Positions 1 to 5,854 of a stretch of DNA of 6,157 bases are shown here, one piece after another. Numbering within the stretch: the stretch's first letter is position 1; each line of letters begins with the position of its first letter. This DNA comes from an uncultured Clostridia bacterium (GTDB lineage Bacteria > Bacillota > Clostridia > TANB77 > CAG-508). The notes beneath the pieces were generated by a model. That model was given only the letters and a program-made list of their open reading frames with translations. It was not told the origin of the DNA and ran no database searches. The position numbers and the translations under genes were made by a program. Where the stretch lies: assembly GCA_944388615.1 (NCBI GenBank), contig CALXJL010000081.1, forward strand, positions 1 to 6,157, given 5' to 3'.

Positions 1-1
1 T

Positions 2-2524
2 TTATTCATACTTAATTATATTAATATAAAAATAAGTAATTATAAAGAATTAAGCCCATATAAGAAAATAATGTCGGCAAGTACAATCGAAGCTATAATT
101 GTTATTGCAGTGATATTTGGTGTTTTTTGGGGAGTTGGATATTTAATAGAAAATTCTGAAAATTCATTACCTTCTTTAGATTTGGCTCCTAGTAGTCCAG
201 GTAGCTCATCACAATCATCATCATCTTCTTCGGGTTCTTCAGGGGGCGCAGGCAGTTTAATAGATAATTTTGAAACAAGTGGAGCTGGAGTAGATACAAG
301 TGCAAGTTCTAGCAGTTCAGGATTGGGTGATGTGATAGGAATATCAGATTTATTTGATTCTAGAAAAGATACAACAACTAATTCTGTCCAAGATCAAGAA
401 TTCGCAGAAAACACAACTGAAGAAATAGTTCAAACAACAGAGGTAACAAATAAAGTAAGAAATGTATTTTTAGAAAGTATGTGTTTTATACCAGAACTAG
501 TTGCAGAAAATGGAACAGCCAGCTTACCTTTAACTTTAAGTGATAATATAACCACATGGCAAATACAAACTGTAGGAAATACAAAAGATGGAACAATTGG
601 ATATTCAAGCAAAAATATAAAGGTATTTAAAGAATTTTTCGTTGATTTTGAATTACCTAAAAATGCTTATACATCAGATAAAATAAGCATACCAGTTACT
701 GTATACAATTATACGGAAAATGAGAAAAATGTTACTCTAAAAATTAGACAGGAAGATTGGTTTGAATTAGATGGAATTTCAGATACTATAAATATTACTT
801 TAGGGTCAAATCAAACAAAATTAGAATATATACCTTTAAGAATTAAAAATGTGGGAGATCATGTTTTTAGAGTGGAGGCTCAAAGTGATGGATCTGAAGA
901 TATTGTAGAGAAAAATATTTTGGTAGAGACAAATGGATATAAGAAAGAAAATCTAGTGTCAAGTGGAACAATAAATAAGGAAACAGTAAATGAAGATATA
1001 TTATTCTTAGAAAATACATTAGAGAATTCTAATAATAAAGTTCAAGTGAAATTATATCCATCTGCAATGTCACAAGTTGTAAATGGAATAGATAATATAT
1101 TTAAAATGCCTTCAGGATGTTTTGAACAAGTTTCTTCTTCATTATATCCAGATATAGTTGCACTAAAATATATGAATGATAATAATATAATAAATGAAGA
1201 ATTGAGAAACAAAGCTTTGAATTACATAGAGACTGGGTATCAAAAATTATTGACATATGAGGTGAAAGGTGAAAAAGGTGGATATTCATTATATGGATCA
1301 TCACCAGCTGAAACTGTTTTAACTTCATATGGATTAATGCAACTTAATGATTTATCAGAAGTGTACAAGGTGGATCAAAATGTAATTGATAATATGAAAG
1401 ATTTCTTATATAAAAAGCAAAAAGTGGATGGAAGCTTTACTATAACGGGATATCATTTTAGTAGTGTTGGATCAAGAAATGATCTTGCACTTAATGCATA
1501 TATAATTTGGGCATTATCTGAGGCAGATCCAGAAGATGGAAGATTGGAAAAATCTATAAATTATTTATCAGATAAAATAGAAGAAACAACTGATAATTAT
1601 ACATTGGCTTTAATTGCGAATGCTTTAGCAAATGTAGATAATAAAGACGCAAGTAAGGCAACCAAAAAGATTTTGGATGGCTTGAATAGTGATGAAGATG
1701 TAATTAGTGTTACATCTAATGTGAGAGATTATTATGGTTCATATGGAAATATGCAAACTGTTCAAACAACTGCTTTAACATCAATGGCTCTTTCTAAACT
1801 AGATGAAAATCAAAGGACAAATGAAAAATTAATAAATTATATAATATCAGTTAAAGATACAAGAGGAACTTGGGGAACTACTCAAGCAACTGTAATGGCT
1901 CTTAAATCATTAATACAATATAATGAGAAAGAAGATATAGAAAATCAAGAGATAATAGTGAAAGTTAATGATGATGAGAGAAAATTGGAGATAGGTGAAA
2001 ATGCTTTAGAGATATATACATTTACATTTGAGAATTTGTCAAAAGAAAATAAATTAAGTATAAATATACCAAAAGGAAAAATGACATATGAAGTAGTGCA
2101 AGAATATTATATATCTTATGAAGAAGCTCAAAAACAAGAGAGCAGTATCGAAATAAGTATGGACATGCCAACAGAAATGAAAATAAATGAAACAGTAACA
2201 TCAAAAATAATTTTAACAAATGTAAGTCAGAGCAGTATTGATAATGGAATGGTTGTAATAAATATACCACAAGGATTTTCAGTTGTAACAGAAAGCCTGG
2301 AATTACTGAAAACAAAAGGAATAATAGAAAAATATGAAACAAACTACAGAGAAATTATAATATATCTAAGACAATTTGAACAATCAGAATTAAAAACACT
2401 AGAAATACAATTAAGACCAAGTTATCCAGTAGAAGTAACAGGAGCAAGTGTGCGAGCATACGACTATTACAACCCAACAATAGAAGGAACATTAATGCCA
2501 AGAAGCATAAAAGTAACAGAATAA
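2..2524 (+). CDS. Alpha-2-macroglobulin family protein, C-terminal half (probably 5'-truncated by the window edge)
   Basis: Residues are numbered from the ATG at 71. A membrane helix spans about 5-26 and a Ser/Gly-rich linker about 30-85. The A2M core domain (about 128-230) shows an ITTW motif at W163 and a VFKEFFVDFELP stretch. An alpha/alpha thioester domain (about 325-625) carries the PSGCFEQ motif with C350-F351-E352-Q353, plus WGTTQATVMAL from W601. A receptor-binding-like domain (about 700-812) contains YDYYNP at 797-802. In this family the Cys-Gln thioester captures attacking proteases covalently after bait cleavage. The helix with Lys residues on its N-terminal side suggests anchoring with the C-terminal part outside. 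The MG1-MG6 half usual in the family is absent here. The 23 codons before position 71 contain no stop and no ATG, GTG or TTG, and 71 has no Shine-Dalgarno. The true start is therefore probably upstream of the window. Against that, those codons contain only one beginning with G, which looks more like intergenic DNA, so a separately encoded C-terminal half starting at 71 is possible. Family assignment is firm; the start is not. Confidence 0.9.
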   Translation, partial: LFILNYINIKISNYKELSPYKKIMSASTIEAIIVIAVIFGVFWGVGYLIENSENSLPSLDLAPSSPGSSSQSSSSSSGSSGGAGSLIDNFETSGAGVDTSASSSSSGLGDVIGISDLFDSRKDTTTNSVQDQEFAENTTEEIVQTTEVTNKVRNVFLESMCFIPELVAENGTASLPLTLSDNITTWQIQTVGNTKDGTIGYSSKNIKVFKEFFVDFELPKNAYTSDKISIPVTVYNYTENEKNVTLKIRQEDWFELDGISDTINITLGSNQTKLEYIPLRIKNVGDHVFRVEAQSDGSEDIVEKNILVETNGYKKENLVSSGTINKETVNEDILFLENTLENSNNKVQVKLYPSAMSQVVNGIDNIFKMPSGCFEQVSSSLYPDIVALKYMNDNNIINEELRNKALNYIETGYQKLLTYEVKGEKGGYSLYGSSPAETVLTSYGLMQLNDLSEVYKVDQNVIDNMKDFLYKKQKVDGSFTITGYHFSSVGSRNDLALNAYIIWALSEADPEDGRLEKSINYLSDKIEETTDNYTLALIANALANVDNKDASKATKKILDGLNSDEDVISVTSNVRDYYGSYGNMQTVQTTALTSMALSKLDENQRTNEKLINYIISVKDTRGTWGTTQATVMALKSLIQYNEKEDIENQEIIVKVNDDERKLEIGENALEIYTFTFENLSKENKLSINIPKGKMTYEVVQEYYISYEEAQKQESSIEISMDMPTEMKINETVTSKIILTNVSQSSIDNGMVVINIPQGFSVVTESLELLKTKGIIEKYETNYREIIIYLRQFEQSELKTLEIQLRPSYPVEVTGASVRAYDYYNPTIEGTLMPRSIKVTE

Positions 2525-2527
2525 ATA

Positions 2528-2568
2528 AAAATGTCCAATCTGGAGGTCTGTCCCCGATTGGACATTTT
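2528..2568 (+). terminator. 13-bp perfect hairpin just after the A2M stop codon
   Basis: The arm AAAATGTCCAATC (2528-2540) is perfectly complementary to GATTGGACATTTT (2556-2568), with a 15-nt loop. It begins three bases after the stop codon. The 3' arm ends in only four T, followed by GTCC, so it is a weaker terminator than a classic one. It may end the A2M transcript or simply be one arm pair of the surrounding repeat element. Confidence 0.45.
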
Positions 2569-2590
2569 GTCCACTTGGGGACTGTCCCTG
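2528..2590. repeat. REP-like intergenic element with nested inverted repeats
   Basis: This patch is clearly GC-richer than its surroundings. TGTCC occurs four times (2532, 2549, 2568, 2583). Beyond the 2528/2568 hairpin, a second and mutually exclusive fold pairs GTCCCCGA (2550-2557) with TTGGGGAC (2575-2582) and TGGACA (2559-2564) with TGTCCA (2568-2573). This gives a near-continuous stem with one mismatch, one G-T pair and a 3-nt loop. A third dyad, GGGAC-T-GTCCC, lies at 2578-2588. Similar GGGGAC/GTCCCC-rich palindromes are dispersed in many Clostridia genomes, sometimes alongside IS200-like REP-associated transposases; that link is from memory. No transposase is present here. Copy number cannot be seen from one window. 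Confidence 0.6.
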
Positions 2591-2636
2591 GATTTTTATG
2601 GAACCTTGTTTCAAATTTTACATCCAAATTTTGCAA

Positions 2637-2665
2637 TTGACAAAATACATCATTAATATTAAAAT
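2637..2665 (+). promoter_or_regulatory. Sigma-A promoter of the glucosaminidase gene
   Basis: A perfect TTGACA -35 box (2637-2642) is followed after exactly 17 bases by TAAAAT (2660-2665), a 5/6 match to the -10 consensus. The predicted transcript start near 2672 leaves a leader of about 20 nt before the ATG at 2694. It lies downstream of the hairpin element, so the hydrolase gene can be transcribed independently of the A2M gene. Confidence 0.75.
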
Positions 2666-2684
2666 TATTGTAGAAATTTGTAGT

Positions 2685-2690
2685 GGAGGA
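2685..2690 (+). promoter_or_regulatory. Ribosome-binding site that sets the glucosaminidase start
   Basis: GGAGGA lies three bases before the ATG at 2694. It fixes the start there rather than at the in-frame ATG at 2598. The 2598 start would place 32 residues ahead of the signal peptide and would lie upstream of the promoter. Confidence 0.85.
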
Positions 2691-2693
2691 ATA

Positions 2694-4136
2694 ATGAAAA
2701 GTATAAAATTTATATTTATAATAATTTTAGTAATTTCATTTGTATTTAATATTGGCTTATATAATATAAGTATGGCTTCAAATGATGTGATAATTGTAGA
2801 TACAAGTTCTAATGATAATATAGAAGAGGATAGTGGAGAAAATTCGGATAATAGTAGGATAGTTCCAGGGTCGGCAGAAGATACTACAACCTATAGAGCT
2901 CCAGATACTGAGGATACAAATACAGAGCCACAAGAAAATACTGAGGAACAAGAACCTCAAACAGAAGAAGAAAATGAGGAAGAGCAAAATCAACAAACTA
3001 ATGAAAGTGACGAAACAACACAAAATTTACAGGAGTATGAGAGTGTAGATGATATAATATCTGGAAAAAATATTAGTATGGATATTTTAAATCAAATAGT
3101 TCAATACAATAAAAAAAAAAAAAAAAAAGAGACATTAGAAACATCTCAGGTTGATTTAGAATATATTACAAAATATCAAAGTAATGAAACACTCCCACAA
3201 AATGTAATACAAGTTGTAAAAGAAGGCGAAGTAGGACTACAGGAAGTAATCCTAAAACGAGTATACGAAAATGACGAAGTGGTGGAAGAACAAGAAATAT
3301 CAGCAGCTACAATAAAATCAGCATCAAATAGAATTGTGCAAATAGGAACAGCTGATGTGACTAGTACATATGAAGTAAAAGTTGGAGATAGACTATATGT
3401 TACAACAGATTTATTACCAATAAGAACTGAGCCAAGTGATGATGCAAGTAAACTAATTAGTATATCAAGAGGACAAGGTGTAGAAGTTCAGGAAATACAG
3501 GGAGCATGGCTTAAAGTAAATTATAATAATACAATTGGTTGGTCAAAAGCAGAATGTTTAACATTTTTTAATGAGAATAATGATTATTCTGAATATATAA
3601 AAGATCCTCTAAAGGTTATAACAAGGGAAGAGGCAATAGGAAGTTTAGACTTTAATATGAATTTAGCACAACCAAGTGGATTATCATATGATCAATTTAT
3701 AAGAGTTTTGTCAAATAATAGTTTGGATACACAAGGTGTTATAGCATCTAATGCCCAGTATTTTTATATAATTGAGCAACAATACAATATAAATGGAATA
3801 TTTGTTGCATCAATGGCTGTGCATGAGAGTAATTGGGGGACATCTAATATGGCAAATAATAAGAAAAACTTATTTGGATATGGTGCATATGATAGAGATC
3901 CTTCAGGAAATGCATATGTGTTTTCTGATTACGCAGAAAGTATAGATTTAGTAGCAAGGGCTTTGGTAAAAGCATATTTAAATCCAAGAGGAGCCATTAT
4001 ATATAATGGAGAAGTAGCAACAGGAGCTTTTTATAATGGTCCTACATTAACAGGTGTAAACACAAGATATGCAACAGATAAAAATTGGGCAAATGCTGTA
4101 TATAAGTGGATGAATTATTTTTATAACAGATTGTAA
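2694..4136 (+). CDS. Secreted cell-wall glucosaminidase with G5 and SH3b domains
   Basis: This 480-residue protein is a probable exported peptidoglycan hydrolase cutting glycan strands at N-acetylglucosamine bonds. In order: a signal peptide (about 1-28; Lys at 2 and 5, hydrophobic core, then SMA before Ser29); an acidic Glu/Thr/Gln/Asn-rich linker (about 30-115); a six-Lys run (140-145); a G5 domain (about 155-220; LP, EGEVG and IGT landmarks); an SH3b domain (about 230-290, with IGW and LPIRTEPS); and a glucosaminidase domain (PF01832, GH73 type; about 330-480). The last contains AVHESNWGTS with the likely catalytic Glu378, then KKNLFGYGAYDRDP. G5 and SH3b domains usually bind cell-wall sugars or peptides, so they probably place the enzyme on the wall. 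It has no LPXTG motif or second membrane segment, so release or non-covalent wall binding is expected. It has its own promoter. The oddity is the A18 tract. The exact bond cut (endo-beta-GlcNAc) is inferred from family. Confidence 0.9.
   Translation: MKSIKFIFIIILVISFVFNIGLYNISMASNDVIIVDTSSNDNIEEDSGENSDNSRIVPGSAEDTTTYRAPDTEDTNTEPQENTEEQEPQTEEENEEEQNQQTNESDETTQNLQEYESVDDIISGKNISMDILNQIVQYNKKKKKKETLETSQVDLEYITKYQSNETLPQNVIQVVKEGEVGLQEVILKRVYENDEVVEEQEISAATIKSASNRIVQIGTADVTSTYEVKVGDRLYVTTDLLPIRTEPSDDASKLISISRGQGVEVQEIQGAWLKVNYNNTIGWSKAECLTFFNENNDYSEYIKDPLKVITREEAIGSLDFNMNLAQPSGLSYDQFIRVLSNNSLDTQGVIASNAQYFYIIEQQYNINGIFVASMAVHESNWGTSNMANNKKNLFGYGAYDRDPSGNAYVFSDYAESIDLVARALVKAYLNPRGAIIYNGEVATGAFYNGPTLTGVNTRYATDKNWANAVYKWMNYFYNRL
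3111..3128 (+). repeat. A18 homopolymer inside the glucosaminidase gene
   Basis: Eighteen consecutive A encode exactly six AAA Lys codons (residues 140-145) between the disordered linker and the G5 domain. Loss of one A leads to TAG at 3136-3138, and gain of one leads to TGA at 3152-3154. Either way a secreted stub of about 145-155 residues would result, lacking G5, SH3b and the catalytic domain. Long poly-A tracts are known hotspots for replication, transcription and ribosome slippage. In this assembly the tract is in frame. Confidence 0.95.
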
Positions 4137-4150
4137 TTCAAACGAAACAT

Positions 4151-4170
4151 AAATGTAATAAAAATGTAAT
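4151..4170 (+). promoter_or_regulatory. Tandem 11-bp-period direct repeat upstream of a promoter
   Basis: AAATGTAAT occurs at 4151-4159 and again at 4162-4170, exactly 11 bp apart, ending at the -35 region of the next gene. A degenerate third unit (6 of 9 matching) fits at 4140-4148. On the opposite strand this reads as ATTACA units spaced 11 bp, the geometry used by OmpR/PhoB-type response regulators. The AT-rich background makes chance plausible. Confidence 0.35.
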
Positions 4171-4198
4171 ATCACAACAATGAAAAAAGTGTTATACT
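4171..4198 (+). promoter_or_regulatory. Extended -10 promoter of the 314-residue gene
   Basis: TGTTATACT (4190-4198) combines a TG extension with a 5/6 -10 box. ATCACA (4171-4176), 16 bp upstream, matches 4 of 6 bases of the -35 consensus. Transcription would start near 4205, about 30 nt before the chosen start codon. No terminator was seen between the preceding stop at 4136 and this promoter, so read-through from the hydrolase gene is also possible. Confidence 0.6.
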
Positions 4199-4225
4199 AC
4201 ATAGGTATTTATTATGAAAAAGAAT

Positions 4226-4230
4226 GGTGA
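4226..4230 (+). promoter_or_regulatory. Ribosome-binding site deciding the start at 4236
   Basis: GGTGA pairs perfectly with part of the anti-Shine-Dalgarno sequence and lies five bases before the ATG at 4236. The alternative in-frame starts, ATG 4224 and GTG 4227, overlap it and have only AAAGA-like sequence upstream, so they are less likely. Confidence 0.65.
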
Positions 4231-4235
4231 AAAAT

Positions 4236-5180
4236 ATGAATGTAGAAAGCATTACAAAAATTGAAAAAGAGAGAAATGAAAACAAAAGTGAACAAACTGT
4301 GGAAAACTCTAATGAAAAAACGGTTACATCTGAAATTAATTTCGATATAATAGATGTTGGAGAGATTGATATTGGATTAACTAATGAAGTTGTTGAAGAA
4401 AAGAATATTTCAGAGGAATTTGATATTAAAATAGATAATTTAAAAAATGATAGTTCAATAGATAAAATAAAAGATTTATATTATGAATTAGAGAATTCAT
4501 ATAAATTAAAAGAAATTGATAATCAATATTTTAAATATGCAACTCAATATATAACAGATACATATTTTTCTAGAATGAAAGGGTGTCAGCTTACATTAAG
4601 AGTGATTGTAGAAAAAATATTTAATGATATACAAAAATCTGGGGAAAATGAAATTAATATAGAAGATGTAAATGTTTTAGGCATTGGAGTTCATATAAAA
4701 AATAATAGAATGATTCAAGATACATTATGTATATATAATGGAAAAGTAGTTAGCATATTTGGCATATATGAAGATGATGAGACACAATATGAGTCTTATG
4801 AAAAACAAACATATATACAACCAAATATAATGGAGGCTATAAGAAAATACATAGATTCATCAGAAAAAGCAAATATAGAAAAATATGAGGGGTATTATTT
4901 TGTGAAGAATCAAGAAAACTATAGAGTCCAAATATACAAAGAAAAAGAAGAAACATCATTAATAAAAACAGGTGAAAATGGTATAGATAAAATAAAGTCA
5001 AAACTATGTAAGTTATTTGGGATTAGTATGTTTTCAAAAAAGAAATTTTTGGCAAATATGGAAAAACTATATGACACAGATGCAGATCTTTATGAAGACA
5101 TCTTACAAAATAAAAAGACAAAAGTAAATGCAAAGAACAGAATGAAAATATTATTACAAGCAGAAAGAAAATTAGTATAA
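4236..5180 (+). CDS. Hypothetical cytosolic protein, 314 residues
   Basis: I do not recognise this family. There is no signal peptide or membrane segment, so it is probably cytosolic. Residues 1-75 are acidic, low in complexity and likely disordered (Glu, Asn, Ile, Asp, Lys). Residues 76-135 look helical, including a stretch around YFKYATQYITDTYFSRMKGC and LTLRVIVEKIFNDI. Residues 140-240 look like a mixed alpha/beta core with alternating hydrophobics (VNVLGIGVHI, TLCIYNGKVVSIFGIY, YYFVKNQENYRVQIYKE). The tail (250-314) is strongly basic with clusters KSKLCKLFG, SKKK and NKKTKVNAKNRMK, compatible with nucleic-acid or membrane-surface contact, though that is inference. Cysteines occur at 117, 165 and 258 with no metal-site spacing. 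It has its own promoter upstream and an intrinsic terminator right after the stop, so it is probably a single-gene unit. Starting at ATG 4224 would add four residues. Confidence 0.8.
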   Translation: MNVESITKIEKERNENKSEQTVENSNEKTVTSEINFDIIDVGEIDIGLTNEVVEEKNISEEFDIKIDNLKNDSSIDKIKDLYYELENSYKLKEIDNQYFKYATQYITDTYFSRMKGCQLTLRVIVEKIFNDIQKSGENEINIEDVNVLGIGVHIKNNRMIQDTLCIYNGKVVSIFGIYEDDETQYESYEKQTYIQPNIMEAIRKYIDSSEKANIEKYEGYYFVKNQENYRVQIYKEKEETSLIKTGENGIDKIKSKLCKLFGISMFSKKKFLANMEKLYDTDADLYEDILQNKKTKVNAKNRMKILLQAERKLV

Positions 5181-5183
5181 ATT

Positions 5184-5221
5184 AAAGGCTGTCCATGAGT
5201 GGTGAAGGGGCAGTCTTTTTT
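5184..5221 (+). terminator. Intrinsic terminator after the 314-residue gene
   Basis: AAAGGCTGTCC (5184-5194) pairs with GGGCAGTCTTT (5208-5218) as an 11-bp stem with two G-T pairs and a 13-nt loop. The 3' arm runs into six T (5216-5221). It starts four bases after the stop codon. Confidence 0.85.
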
Positions 5222-5275
5222 GATATGGTTTAGTGAAAAATTTTGTAGACAGTTATATGAAATTATTATGAGTCA

Positions 5276-5284
5276 TGATATATT
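5276..5284 (+). promoter_or_regulatory. Possible extended -10 promoter of the small membrane protein gene
   Basis: TGATATATT (5276-5284) is an extended -10 with a 5/6 hexamer. No convincing -35 is present at the right distance (TAGACA at 5246-5251 is too far away). Since a strong terminator precedes it, this gene needs a promoter in the gap, and this is the best candidate. The leader would be about 20 nt. Confidence 0.4.
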
Positions 5285-5298
5285 GCCGGATAATTAAG

Positions 5299-5303
5299 AG
5301 GAG
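5299..5303 (+). promoter_or_regulatory. Ribosome-binding site deciding the start at 5312
   Basis: AGGAG, within AAGAGGAG (5296-5303), lies eight bases before the ATG at 5312. The in-frame GTG at 5303 overlaps this site and cannot be the start it serves. Confidence 0.85.
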
Positions 5304-5311
5304 TGTGTTTT

Positions 5312-5821
5312 ATGGTAATTGGTATTATATTTATAGGTGTATTTATAATATTATATTTTATGCTTGTAAATTCATATTCAAATGTTAAAAAAAATGGATT
5401 GCGTGTAAAAGCACAAGTGTTAGGATATTTTGTAGAATATCCTAACAGTATACAAAAAACTAGTTATATAGTATATCAGTTTAGTGATGATAAAGGAATA
5501 ATTCATACAATTGCTGAACCTAGAAGAGGAAGGCATGGCCGTCTCAAATATACAATCGAACCGATAAGGAAATTTAAAGAAAACACCCTTGTAAATATTA
5601 TATATAAAGAACTAGAACATGATAGAGTTGATTTTGAAAAAAGGTTGATAGTATTAGATAATGGAAAAGAAGTAGAGCTTACAGATGATTATGATAATTT
5701 TAATATTATCTATAATGGTATATGTGGTGATGAGGCTAGTGATAAGCTTTTAAAGATTTCAGGTGGAATAATAGGTCTTGTTGTTGTGGCTTTGGTTGTA
5801 ACAATTTTTGTTCTCTTATGA
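5312..5821 (+). CDS. Small two-helix membrane protein, DUF3592-like
   Basis: This 169-residue protein has a membrane helix at about 2-22, a soluble domain at about 25-145 and a second helix at about 150-169 that ends almost at the C-terminus. The middle part starts with GLRVKAQVLGYF and continues with SYIVYQFSDDKGIIHT and ENTLVNIIYKELEHDRVDFE. This pattern (a beta strand after the first helix, a Y-x-F-x-D-x-x-G hairpin, then a V-x-I-x-Y-x-x strand) resembles DUF3592 membrane proteins, whose function is unknown. Positive residues just after helix 1 (NVKKNGLRVK) favour a cytosolic middle domain by the positive-inside rule, but this is not strong. It is flanked by a terminator upstream and a likely terminator downstream, so it looks monocistronic. 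No link to the A2M or hydrolase genes is shown. The gene is confident; the family match is moderate. Confidence 0.82.
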   Translation: MVIGIIFIGVFIILYFMLVNSYSNVKKNGLRVKAQVLGYFVEYPNSIQKTSYIVYQFSDDKGIIHTIAEPRRGRHGRLKYTIEPIRKFKENTLVNIIYKELEHDRVDFEKRLIVLDNGKEVELTDDYDNFNIIYNGICGDEASDKLLKISGGIIGLVVVALVVTIFVLL

Positions 5822-5854
5822 CGGAAAATTAGAATGCAGTGATAGCAAAGGTTT

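Noticed and set aside
430..612. Minus-strand open frame of 60 codons
   Set aside because: It lies fully inside the A2M coding region in the opposite direction, has no ribosome-binding site and no recognisable protein features.
1101..1328. Minus-strand open frame of 75 codons across the thioester motif region
   Set aside because: It is antisense to a strongly conserved part of the A2M gene; its His/Leu/Tyr-rich composition is what AT-rich antisense produces.
2022..2342. Minus-strand open frame of 106 codons, Leu/Phe-rich and looking like a membrane protein
   Set aside because: Its hydrophobic content is an antisense artefact of Glu/Lys/Asn codons in the A2M C-terminal domain; it has no start signals.
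2528..2590. CRISPR-like array (four TGTCC copies)
   Set aside because: The copies are five bases long, irregularly spaced and explained by nested inverted repeats; there are no spacers or cas genes.
2612..2632. Direct repeat CAAATTTT at 2612 and 2625
   Set aside because: It is a short AT-rich octamer at a 13-bp step, easily expected by chance in this composition.
2355..2636. Minus-strand open frame of 93 codons spanning the REP-like element
   Set aside because: Its N-terminal part is a translation of the palindromic repeat and the rest is antisense to the A2M gene, a common source of false gene calls.
2598..2693. N-terminal extension of the glucosaminidase from an ATG at 2598
   Set aside because: It contains the promoter, lacks a ribosome-binding site and would put 32 residues before a clear signal peptide; the ATG at 2694 has GGAGGA.
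2778..3023. Minus-strand open frame of 81 codons, Cys/Ile/Phe-rich
   Set aside because: It is antisense to the acidic linker of the glucosaminidase; GAA/GAG/ACA codons read backwards give Phe, Leu and Cys.
4224..4235. Alternative starts ATG 4224 or GTG 4227 for the unrecognised gene
   Set aside because: They overlap the GGTGA ribosome-binding site that is well placed for ATG 4236.
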